Below are positions 18,174 through 25,012 of a stretch of DNA of 64,000 nt, in pieces (the stretch's first letter is position 1; each line of letters begins with the position of its first letter). The notes beneath the pieces were generated by a model that ran no database searches, was not told the DNA's origin, and saw only the letters and a list, made by a program, of their open reading frames with translations. The DNA is from Halorussus amylolyticus. Its GTDB lineage: Archaea; Halobacteriota; Halobacteria; Halobacteriales; Haladaptataceae. Both the position numbers and the translations under genes were made by a program. Where the stretch lies: positions 615,964 through 679,963 of the forward strand of contig NZ_ML974130.1 of the NCBI RefSeq assembly GCF_004143485.2, given 5' to 3'.

Positions 18174-19379
18174 TCAGTCGTCTGCTTCCGCCGCCGTCTG
18201 CTCGTTCTGCTCTTCGAGTACGCCGGGGAGGAATCTGTCCTCGTGGGCGGTAATCGTGTCCTCGTACTGTTCGAGCGTCTCGAAGATGTCGCGGACGCCC
18301 TCCTCGAAGGTCTGTGCCTGCTCGCCGATGAGACCCGCGTAATTGTCGTTCTCGATTTCCATCTTGTGGGTCTCGTCTTCGTCGCGGGGGTTCTCGAAGT
18401 GTTCCACGGCGACTTCGTAGTCGAATTCGGCGGCGACATCCGCGATGGTTTCAGCCACCTCGACGATGCTGATTGCGCGCGTCACCTGATTGTAGACCGC
18501 AAAGTCGTCTGGGCGCGTCTCGGGGTCGGCGAGCGCGAGTTGTGCGAGACCTTCCACGGCGTCTTCGAGGCTGATGAACGGCTTTCGCTGTTCCCCCTTG
18601 CCGTAGACGGTGACGGGGTAGCCAGCGACCGCCTGCGCGCAGAAGCGGTGGGCGACCGTCCCGAAGTAGTAATCGAAGTCGAACCGAGTCTTGAGGTGGT
18701 AGTCGCCCGCGCGGGTCTCTGCGGTTTCGGTCCCGTAGACGATTGCCGTCCGAACGTCGCTGACGGGGATGTCGAACTGCTTGTGCGCGAGTCGCATGTT
18801 CGCCGCGTCGTGGGACTTGGTGAGGTGGTACCAGCTACCCGCCATCGCCGGGAACGGAACCTCGTCGCGCTCGCCCTGATTCTCCATCGTCGCGCCACCC
18901 TCAGGGATGGGGAACTCCGGCGCACCGTAGACGCCAGTCGTCGTCGTCTCGATGAAGTGGGTGTCCGTGAGGTCGTGCTCTTCGAGGCCCCAGAGCAGAT
19001 TCCGCGTCGCTTGAAGATTGTTGTGCTGCGTGTAGTTCGCGCGCTCGCCGTTTATTTGCGAGTACGGTGCGGAGGGTTGTGCGGCGGCGTGAACGACGGT
19101 GTCGGGTTCATGGACCGCCAATAGTTCGTCCACGAAGCTCTTATCCGTGAGGTCGCCCTCGACGAACGAGAGATTTCGAGTTCCGAGACGCGACTTTGCG
19201 GCACCGATTCGCTCGTCCATCGGTCGAATCGGGACTGCACTCGTACTTCCGATTTCGCCGACCCACTCCCGGCGACCGAAGTTATCGACTAGAACTACGC
19301 GGTCGTCCGTGCGGTCGGCGATACGGAGTGCGGTGGGCCATCCGAGGTATCCGTCGGCTCCCGTCACAAGGGTTGTCAT
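18174..19379 (-). CDS. sqdB: UDP-sulfoquinovose synthase-like enzyme (SQD1/Agl3 type)
   Basis: The 401-residue protein matches SQD1 along its length: TGADGYLGWPTALRI, SAPYSQINGERANYTQHNN, TTTTGVYGAP, WYHLTKSHD, VYGTET, FDYYFGTVAHRFC and VTVYGKGEQRKPF. SQD1 and Sulfolobus Agl3 use UDP-glucose, NAD and sulfite to make UDP-sulfoquinovose. In archaea this sugar is known from S-layer N-glycans rather than lipids of plant type, so a sulfonated surface glycan is likely. Residues beyond about 385 form an acidic Ala/Glu tail. A 21-bp palindrome lies immediately upstream of the start. Confidence 0.8.
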   Translation of the reverse strand: MTTLVTGADGYLGWPTALRIADRTDDRVVLVDNFGRREWVGEIGSTSAVPIRPMDERIGAAKSRLGTRNLSFVEGDLTDKSFVDELLAVHEPDTVVHAAAQPSAPYSQINGERANYTQHNNLQATRNLLWGLEEHDLTDTHFIETTTTGVYGAPEFPIPEGGATMENQGERDEVPFPAMAGSWYHLTKSHDAANMRLAHKQFDIPVSDVRTAIVYGTETAETRAGDYHLKTRFDFDYYFGTVAHRFCAQAVAGYPVTVYGKGEQRKPFISLEDAVEGLAQLALADPETRPDDFAVYNQVTRAISIVEVAETIADVAAEFDYEVAVEHFENPRDEDETHKMEIENDNYAGLIGEQAQTFEEGVRDIFETLEQYEDTITAHEDRFLPGVLEEQNEQTAAEADD

Positions 19380-19381
19380 GA

Positions 19382-19402
19382 GTTACTCAGATTGCGAGTA
19401 AC
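19382..19402 (-). promoter_or_regulatory. Palindrome before sqdB (TACT-N8-GAGTA type)
   Basis: GTTACTC and GAGTAAC arms flank a 7-nt spacer, ending 2 nt before the start codon of the sqdB-like gene. The TATA-like stretch AATAACAATA lies about 40 nt upstream of the ATG, so the palindrome would cover the start of transcription. A site there would be expected to repress. The motif form fits that reported for Halobacterium salinarum TrmB. Confidence 0.6.
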
Positions 19403-19519
19403 CTACGTGAAAAGTATTGTTATTTGCACTTGAACCAAGCTAACGACGAGTCGTTCTAACAAGGATTCCCGTTCCAGTGGTAGTTCCCCGTCAAAATATG
19501 CGCGTCCTGAACGACACCG

Positions 19520-19639
19520 TTAGTCGTCTTCTCTCTGTTCGCTCAACCGCTCTGCGATCTCGATGCAACCGTCTCCATCGGCTAGACAGGATAGATGATC
19601 CGTTTGGTCGTCTTTCTCAGTTGTTTTGGAGTTACTCAT
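19520..19639 (-). CDS. Small acidic protein, 39 residues
   Basis: This short ORF runs from ATG at 19639 to TAA at 19520. It begins MSNSKTTEKDDQTD and ends with CLADGDGCIEIAERLSEQRE followed by DD. Two Cys residues lie seven apart. From memory, short haloarchaeal proteins with a related Asp-Gly-x-Gly-Cys-x-Glu-Ile segment exist, but their function is not known to me. Support comes from a BRE/TATA-like promoter about 33 nt upstream and a palindrome at its start that also precedes sqdB. It fills what is otherwise a 379-nt gap. Confidence 0.65.
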   Translation of the reverse strand: MSNSKTTEKDDQTDHLSCLADGDGCIEIAERLSEQREDD

Positions 19640-19651
19640 GTCTTGAGTAAC
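19631..19651 (-). promoter_or_regulatory. Second TACT-N8-GAGTA palindrome, spanning the small-gene start
   Basis: GTTACTC and GAGTAAC arms with a 7-nt spacer are identical to the arms at 19382-19402. Here the start codon begins in the spacer and runs into one arm. On the transcript the same bases could form a hairpin that hides the start, so control of transcription or translation are both possible. Confidence 0.6.
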
Positions 19652-19665
19652 TCGCCTCAGTGAAG

Positions 19666-19681
19666 GGTTATTAATGTTTCG
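19666..19681 (-). promoter_or_regulatory. BRE/TATA-like promoter of the 39-residue gene
   Basis: On the minus strand the sequence CGAAAC is followed by ATTAATAA, a good archaeal BRE plus TATA pair. Its centre is about 33 nt from the ATG, predicting a nearly leaderless transcript. The following TTCAC...GTTACTC order resembles the sqdB promoter. Confidence 0.45.
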
Positions 19682-19758
19682 GAACTGATGATAAGCCTCA
19701 TTCGCGACGATTGTATCGAACAGCGTTGAAACGACATAACTCGGTCACAACCTGAATA

Positions 19759-19995
19759 ATGCTCTACGATTCCTATCGATGTCCCGCGGAGAACGCCCTC
19801 GAGGCGGTGCCGACAGGTGCCATCGCCTACTGCCCCCGAGGCAACGCGCTCTGTCTATTCTGGGGTCCAACGCCCGTGAGCACCGACGACCGACCCCGCG
19901 CCGCTTCTCCGGTGAACGTGGTCGCAGAGATCGACGACATCGCGCCGCTCACAGAGACAGTCGGTGGCGGACGTGTTCGCATCGAGCGCGGATAA
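19759..19995 (+). pseudogene. Truncated cyclophilin-like (TM1367 family) protein
   Basis: The 78-residue frame carries the C-terminal half of the family: AIAYCPRGNALCLFWGPTPV followed by RAASPVNVVAEIDD. Full members are about 115-125 residues and begin with a beta-strand half that is absent here. In-frame codon 19753-19755 is TGA, so the missing part is not simply upstream in the same frame. It is either a decayed gene or a recent deletion product. Both possible neighbours are unrelated genes. Confidence 0.65.
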
Positions 19996-20038
19996 TGGCC
20001 ACCATCCCTCGGAGAATCAGCCGCAACCGTTAATCTGC

Positions 20039-20413
20039 TCACCCGAGGTCCTCGACCAACTCCACGACGTACCCGTCAGGCCCTGCCAGAAACGCTACCC
20101 GCGCATCAGCAGCGTCGATGGTCGTCGGCGGCTCCACCACGTCACAATCGGTCGCGTCGACGATTCGCTCGAACTCAGCGTCCGTATCGTTAACGGACAC
20201 CGCCACGTGGTCGAGTCTCGAACGGTCCGTCTCAGGAACTTCCCGGTCGGGGTCGTAGCGAAGTTGGATTTCGCCGCGGTCGCCACCGACGTAGACGTTC
20301 TCGACGCCGTCGAGGGTGAACGACCAGTTCTCCGAGAGTCCGACGCCGTCGACGAAGAACTCGCGGGCTCCTTCCATGTCTGACACCCAGATAGCCGCGT
20401 GGATAACATCCAT
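20039..20413 (-). CDS. VOC-superfamily (glyoxalase/dioxygenase fold) protein
   Basis: The ATG at 20413 (MDVIHAAIWVSDMEGAREFF) is the usual VOC start, giving 124 residues. LDHVAVSVNDTD, VAFLAGPDGYVVELVED and the first-strand His supply the His/His/Glu metal set. Family members include glyoxalases, dioxygenases and resistance proteins; the specific role cannot be told. The gene stands alone between the truncated cyclophilin-like gene and pdhA, with its own upstream gap. Confidence 0.8.
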   Translation of the reverse strand: MDVIHAAIWVSDMEGAREFFVDGVGLSENWSFTLDGVENVYVGGDRGEIQLRYDPDREVPETDRSRLDHVAVSVNDTDAEFERIVDATDCDVVEPPTTIDAADARVAFLAGPDGYVVELVEDLG

Positions 20414-20509
20414 ACGACGGCCACAGGCTGGAGGGTAGTAAATCCTCACTCCGAGGCGGAAGACGGCCCGTACGAAAAATCACTCTTCCAACAAAATAGA
20501 CACCTCCCC

Positions 20510-21628
20510 CTACTCGTCCTCCAACAGCGCCTCGTCGCCGTACTGCTCGCGCAGCGAGCGCAGATACGCTCGCTGGTCGTGAAGCCGGTCGGTCGGCTCG
20601 GCGTACGTATCCTCGAACATATCGTCCGGGTCGGCATCGTACGCCTCGAATCGTTCAACAGCCTCCGCAAGCTCGGCCTCGATTTCGTCGTCCATCGCGC
20701 TCACTCGGTCGTCGTCGAGCCGACCCGTGTCCCGAAGAAACGTCTCGAACCGGTCGAGCGGGTCGCGCTGTCGCCAGCGTTCGACCTCCTCGTCGTCGCG
20801 GTACACTGAGGGGTCGTCGGCGGTGGTGTGGGCACCGAATCGGTACTGGACCGCCTCGATGAGCGTCGGTCGCGGGCGGTCGCCAGCCGTCTCCCGCGCC
20901 TTCTCGCGGGCGGCCCGCGTCACCACGTACGTCGCGAGCGGGTCCATGCCGTCCACCTGCACGCCCTCGAAGCCGTACGCCTGAGCTTTCTGAGCGAAGG
21001 TCTCGCTCGCGGTCTGGCGCTCGCGCGGGACCGAGATGGCCCACTGATTGTTGTTGCAGACGAACACCGCCGGAACGTCGTACACGCCCGCGAAGTTGAG
21101 CGCCTCGTGGAAGTCGCCCTCACTGGTCGCGCCGTCACCGAAGTGCGCGACCGTCACGCGGTCGTCGCCCCGAAGTTTCGCGGCCCACGCGAGTCCGACC
21201 GCGTGGGGAAGGTGGTCGCCGATGGTGATGTTGAGCGGGAAGACGTTGATGTCGGCGAGCGCCGCGTTTCCGCGTTCGTGACCGGCCCAGTAGAGTAAGT
21301 ACTCCCACGGGAATCCTCGGGCGACGACGGCTCCGTGCTCGCGGTACTGATAGGAGATGATATCCTCGTCGGCGAGTGCGTACGTCGAGCCGATTTGAGA
21401 CCCTTCCTGACCGGCGAGCGAGGCGAACGTTCCCAGTCGGCCCTGGCGCTGGAGGCTAATCGCGCGCTCGTCGAGCCGTCGGCAGAACCGCATGTCGCGG
21501 TACATCGACACGAACGTCTCGTCGTCGAGGTCCGGCACGAGGTCGGGGGCGACGACGCGACCGTCGGAGTCGAGCACCTGAATTCGGTCGTCCGGCGGAC
21601 GCGATAGCAGTTCGTCTGTGTGCGTCAT
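20510..21628 (-). CDS. pdhA: Thiamine-diphosphate 2-oxoacid dehydrogenase E1 component, alpha subunit
   Basis: The ATG at 21628 (MTHTDELLSRPP) gives 372 residues, the normal length. The thiamine diphosphate motif is clear: HFGDGATSEGDFHEA, then VFVCNNNQWAIS. RFGAHTTADDPSVYR is the phosphorylation-loop region of E1 alpha. The E1 beta, E2 and E3 genes normally found beside it are absent. It may pair with subunits encoded elsewhere or be one of the haloarchaeal branched or orphan E1 proteins with an unassigned 2-oxoacid. Confidence 0.85.
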   Translation of the reverse strand: MTHTDELLSRPPDDRIQVLDSDGRVVAPDLVPDLDDETFVSMYRDMRFCRRLDERAISLQRQGRLGTFASLAGQEGSQIGSTYALADEDIISYQYREHGAVVARGFPWEYLLYWAGHERGNAALADINVFPLNITIGDHLPHAVGLAWAAKLRGDDRVTVAHFGDGATSEGDFHEALNFAGVYDVPAVFVCNNNQWAISVPRERQTASETFAQKAQAYGFEGVQVDGMDPLATYVVTRAAREKARETAGDRPRPTLIEAVQYRFGAHTTADDPSVYRDDEEVERWRQRDPLDRFETFLRDTGRLDDDRVSAMDDEIEAELAEAVERFEAYDADPDDMFEDTYAEPTDRLHDQRAYLRSLREQYGDEALLEDE

Positions 21629-21859
21629 TCGATACCGGTCATATCGGAGACCGAGTACAAGAAACACGGGGTGGTGGCAGGCCGCGTCCGTCTCCTACTT
21701 GTCGCCTCTCGAAACGAACGTAGCAACGTGGACATCTCAGGGCACGTGTACGCAATGTGAAACCGAGGAGATCCTCGACCAAGCTCTGCACGAGTGATGT
21801 TCGAGAAACACAACAGTTTAGCGACTGCCCTTTCGAAACTCCCAAACACGTCACCATCC

Positions 21860-22357
21860 ATGCCTCTCATCGACGACAAGGGCCGAATCTTCGGCACCGT
21901 CAACATCATCGACGCGCTCGTCGTCCTGCTCGTCCTCGCGGTCGCCGCTGCGGGCGCGGCGTTCGTCCTCGGTACGGGCGACCAACCGAATACAAGCTCA
22001 GCGACTGACGAACCAATCAACACCACCACATCCATCACCTTCGAAATCACGGGCGTCCAGCCCTACGTCGCCGATGCGATTCCCGAAGGCGAAATCGACT
22101 CGGACACCATCGACGCTGTCGAGAGCAAGTCCACAGAATCCAGCAAAGTCGTGGTCGAGGACGAAAACGGCGAACTCCACGAGCGCGAACACCCCCAGAA
22201 GCGAACCGTCACCCTCGAACTCGCGCTCAACACGACCGAGACAGATGGAGACATTCTGTACGAGGACGAACCGCTCGAAATCGGCCGCGAACTGAGCCTC
22301 GACCTCGGCCACGTTACCGTCGAGGGAACCGTCACGAAACTCCAGTCCGATAGCTGA
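21860..22357 (+). CDS. DUF4330 family membrane-anchored protein
   Basis: The ATG at 21860 (MPLIDDKGRIFGTVNIID) is chosen over an earlier one since it opens the conserved domain. One membrane segment (ALVVLLVLAVAAAGAAFVLG) follows at about residues 19-38. The rest, about 125 residues, should lie outside and is rich in Thr and Glu. Function of the family is unknown. Its stop codon overlaps the next start (TGATG), so both proteins are made together. Confidence 0.78.
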   Translation: MPLIDDKGRIFGTVNIIDALVVLLVLAVAAAGAAFVLGTGDQPNTSSATDEPINTTTSITFEITGVQPYVADAIPEGEIDSDTIDAVESKSTESSKVVVEDENGELHEREHPQKRTVTLELALNTTETDGDILYEDEPLEIGRELSLDLGHVTVEGTVTKLQSDS

Positions 22358-22836
22358 TGTCCACCGAACAGTCCACTCGGAGCTACGCGGACCACTCGGC
22401 AATCGTCGCCTTCGTTAGGGGCGCATCTTCTCAGCTCCGCGCGTGGGTCGCCGCATCGTGGTTCGTCCGACTCGGTGCGGCCCTCGGACGCCGATTCGAC
22501 GTTGCGACCGAAACCTCACGACTCGTTGGGGCGTTCCGAATGCTCGAACGCTGGATTCGCCACTCCTTCGTCTACCGCTGGCTCACGAAGGAACCCGACC
22601 CGGACGTGATCGTTATCGACCTCCGCGAGACGCACACGGTCGGACCCTTCATCGCGGTCCTTGACAGACTTGCCCCGCTCGTCGAACGTATCTGGCTCGG
22701 GTCGCTCGTCCGCCGAGCGACCGAACGCGTCAAAGCCGCACCGGTTTGGACGTGGGTCGCCGACTCTCGAACCGTGAGTCTACTCGCGGCCGCGCTCGAG
22801 CCGCCGAGGTCGCCTGAGGAGCACGGTCGGGAGTAA
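22357..22836 (+). CDS. Haloarchaeal conserved-type protein of unknown function
   Basis: I do not recognise this 159-residue protein. It has several Arg-rich amphipathic stretches (FVYRWLTKEPDPDVIVIDLRETHTVGPF in the middle) and hydrophobic patches near residues 75 and 95-120 that could associate with the membrane. Start and stop overlap with the DUF4330 gene strongly supports translation and a shared role. No enzymatic motif is visible. Confidence 0.65.
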   Translation: MSTEQSTRSYADHSAIVAFVRGASSQLRAWVAASWFVRLGAALGRRFDVATETSRLVGAFRMLERWIRHSFVYRWLTKEPDPDVIVIDLRETHTVGPFIAVLDRLAPLVERIWLGSLVRRATERVKAAPVWTWVADSRTVSLLAAALEPPRSPEEHGRE

Positions 22837-22928
22837 CTCGCGTTCTACGCCTCTATGTTCGAACGCTCGGCAGAGTAATTGTGATGTAGAGGCGTATCGG
22901 TACTTCATCTCCTCTATCGTCCCCGAAT

Positions 22929-24194
22929 TCACCGTTCCGAAACCAACACTGACAACACGGCCGTAACCGCGCCCACACCGGCCAACAGGAAGAACGCCTC
23001 GTCGAAGTAGTCCGCGTCCGCCAACACGCCCATGACGGTTGGACTCCCCGCACCCACCAGCATGTAGCCCGTCCGCAGTGCTCCCAACCCAGTGCCCTGA
23101 ATCTCGTCGGGGAACGAATCGGTGAGGTACGTGAGCGTGACGGTCCCGTACCCGAGAATGCTGCTCGCGAGCGCGGTCACGGCGACCACTCCCGCGAACC
23201 CATCGACCAGCGGAAGCAAAAACAGCGCGGCGGTCATCGACACCAGCAGGACCGGGAGCACTTTTCGAACCCCGCGAGCGTCGTAGGCCGACCCAGCGAC
23301 CGGCTTGACGACGATACCCAGTGCAAAGAATCCGCCGAACAGGACCGTCGCCGTCGTCGGCGCGACCCCCTTCACTTCCACGAGGTACGTCGGATAGAAT
23401 CCCGTGAACGCCTGCCAGATGCAGTAGCTCAGCGTTTGAATGGCGATGACGAGTAGCACCGGCCGACGCCACATCGACTCGCCCATTCGGCGAAGCGTAC
23501 TGAGGAAGCCGTTTGGTTCCGACTCGCCGTTTTCGTTCGACTCGCTTTCTTCCACCTCACTCTCGTCTGCTTCGGAACGATTCCCGTCGCCCGGAACCAC
23601 GACGTAGATGCCGACCGCTGCGAGGGCGAACAGCGGAATCGCGAGTCCGAAGCCGAACTGCCACGCGAGCGCGACCGCGAGCGCGCCGGCGGCCGGCGGG
23701 AGCAGACTGTTCCCCAAGTCCCCGGCGGCCATCGTCAGGCCGATTGCCGTCCCGCCGCGCTCGGGATACGTCGTCGTCAGGATGGTGAATCGCGCAACAC
23801 CGTACAGCGCGGTCGCGAACCCGAACAGAATCGTCGCGCCGAACAGCACGCCGATCGAGTCTGCGACGACGACGAATGCCAGCGCGAGCGCGGAGACGCC
23901 GGTGCTCACGACCAAAATTCGCCCGCCTCCGAGCCAGTCGTCGAGTATCCCGCCGGGAAGTTGGCCGAGCGCGTACGCCACCCAGAGGGCGGTGATGAGC
24001 ATCCCCGCAGTCGTCAGGTCGAGTCCGTAGGCGTCTCGCAACTGGGGCAGTACCGCGGGGTAAATCATCCGGACGCCCAGCGAGAGGAACCACCCACCTG
24101 CGACGGCGGCGAGCACTGGCCCGCGACCGCCGCTCCAGAGTTCGCTTCCCAGACGGCGAAGGCTTCCGAGTCGGTCGGCGACACGTATCGGCAT
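22929..24194 (-). CDS. MFS transporter
   Basis: The 421-residue protein has about twelve membrane segments in two halves, with a central acidic loop (EADESEVEESESNENGES, about residues 210-228). The loop 2-3 motif GGILDDWLGGGRILVVST matches the MFS signature G-x3-D-R-x-G-R in modified form. It belongs to the sugar-phosphate/anion or multidrug type of MFS, but the substrate is not readable. It stands alone, convergent with the DUF4330 pair. Confidence 0.82.
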   Translation of the reverse strand: MPIRVADRLGSLRRLGSELWSGGRGPVLAAVAGGWFLSLGVRMIYPAVLPQLRDAYGLDLTTAGMLITALWVAYALGQLPGGILDDWLGGGRILVVSTGVSALALAFVVVADSIGVLFGATILFGFATALYGVARFTILTTTYPERGGTAIGLTMAAGDLGNSLLPPAAGALAVALAWQFGFGLAIPLFALAAVGIYVVVPGDGNRSEADESEVEESESNENGESEPNGFLSTLRRMGESMWRRPVLLVIAIQTLSYCIWQAFTGFYPTYLVEVKGVAPTTATVLFGGFFALGIVVKPVAGSAYDARGVRKVLPVLLVSMTAALFLLPLVDGFAGVVAVTALASSILGYGTVTLTYLTDSFPDEIQGTGLGALRTGYMLVGAGSPTVMGVLADADYFDEAFFLLAGVGAVTAVLSVLVSER

Positions 24195-24341
24195 ACGAGA
24201 GATTACTCCATTCCGGTCTCCGAGTTTCGAACGGTAAAACCCCGTCTTTGAGGCAAGGAAAGCGGAGCCTTTTCAACGAAACCTCCGGGTTCGGATTTAT
24301 CTGCGCTCACCCTCTGACAGGGGAAACACTCATATTCTCGC

Positions 24342-24357
24342 GTATACAAATGTATAC
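24342..24357 (+). promoter_or_regulatory. Operator-like repeat before vapB
   Basis: Two GTATAC hexamers (24342-24347 and 24352-24357) separated by AAAT end 2 nt before the vapB ATG. Each hexamer is itself a palindrome. Toxin-antitoxin operons are usually self-repressed by the antitoxin at such sites, so this is the likely VapB operator. Confidence 0.45.
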
Positions 24358-24359
24358 AG

Positions 24360-24593
24360 ATGAGTACGGAGTACAAAAGCGTTCGACTCACAGAAGATGC
24401 GTACAAAACTCTCGAAAGGCGCAAGCACGACGACGAGACGTTCTCGGAGGCCGTCGAACGATTAGCTAGCGAACGACCGATTAGCGACCTTGCTGGTCTC
24501 TTCACCGACGACGAGGTTTCGGAGATTCGAAGTGCGCGAGCGAGGAGTTACGAAACGTACGCCGACCGACGAACGCAGGAGCACGACAAGTGA
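24360..24593 (+). CDS. vapB: VapB-type antitoxin
   Basis: The 77-residue protein begins STEYKSVRLTEDAYKTLERR, a ribbon-helix-helix-like start found in archaeal VapB antitoxins (UPF0330/DUF217), and has an acidic C-terminal half (LAGLFTDDEVSEIRSARARS) that should bind the toxin. It overlaps the PIN-domain gene by 4 nt, which is the usual antitoxin-toxin arrangement. Confidence 0.82.
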   Translation: MSTEYKSVRLTEDAYKTLERRKHDDETFSEAVERLASERPISDLAGLFTDDEVSEIRSARARSYETYADRRTQEHDK

Positions 24594-24985
24594 TACTCGA
24601 CACATCGTTCGTCGAAGATATCGCACGTCAAGACTCGGACGCGCTCACGAAGGCGGACACTCTCGCCCGCGAAGGTATCCCCGAACGTCTCTCCGTGATG
24701 ACGCTCTACGAACTGTACTGGGGTGTCGGGTACGTCGATACGCCTCAGCGGGAGAAAGACGCGGTCGACGCTGTACTAGAAACGAAAGAAATCTACGATG
24801 TTACTCCCGAAATCGCGCGAAAAGCGGGCCGCATTGCTGGCCACCTATCGAGCGACGGACGCCCGTTGAACGACCCCGGTGACGAGATTATCGGAGCGAC
24901 AGGCGTCGTTCACGACGAGTCCGTACTCACGAAAAACGTCGACCACTTCGAGCGAATTCCCGGTCTGGAAGTCGAAACGTACTGA
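24590..24985 (+). CDS. vapC: VapC-type PIN-domain toxin ribonuclease
   Basis: The GTG start overlaps the vapB stop (GTGA). The 131-residue protein has the PIN acidic residues in ILDTSFVED (first Asp), LSVMTLYELYWG (Glu) and LNDPGDEIIGATGVVHDESVLT (last Asp pair). VapC enzymes cut specific RNAs such as tRNA or rRNA when the antitoxin is lost. All catalytic residues appear intact. Confidence 0.85.
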   Translation: MILDTSFVEDIARQDSDALTKADTLAREGIPERLSVMTLYELYWGVGYVDTPQREKDAVDAVLETKEIYDVTPEIARKAGRIAGHLSSDGRPLNDPGDEIIGATGVVHDESVLTKNVDHFERIPGLEVETY

Positions 24986-25012
24986 CTGAGTCGTGAATCT
25001 CAACTCAGTGGC

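Noticed and set aside
17178..19124. Long plus-strand frame of 648 codons
   Set aside because: Antisense shadow of two epimerase genes with full motifs; its protein has no family pattern and is Val/Arg/Asp-rich as expected for such shadows.
21629..21859. Possible small Cys-x2-Cys protein (TWTSQGTCTQCETEE) upstream of the DUF4330 gene
   Set aside because: No start codon in frame and a second frame is equally open; not enough support to list.
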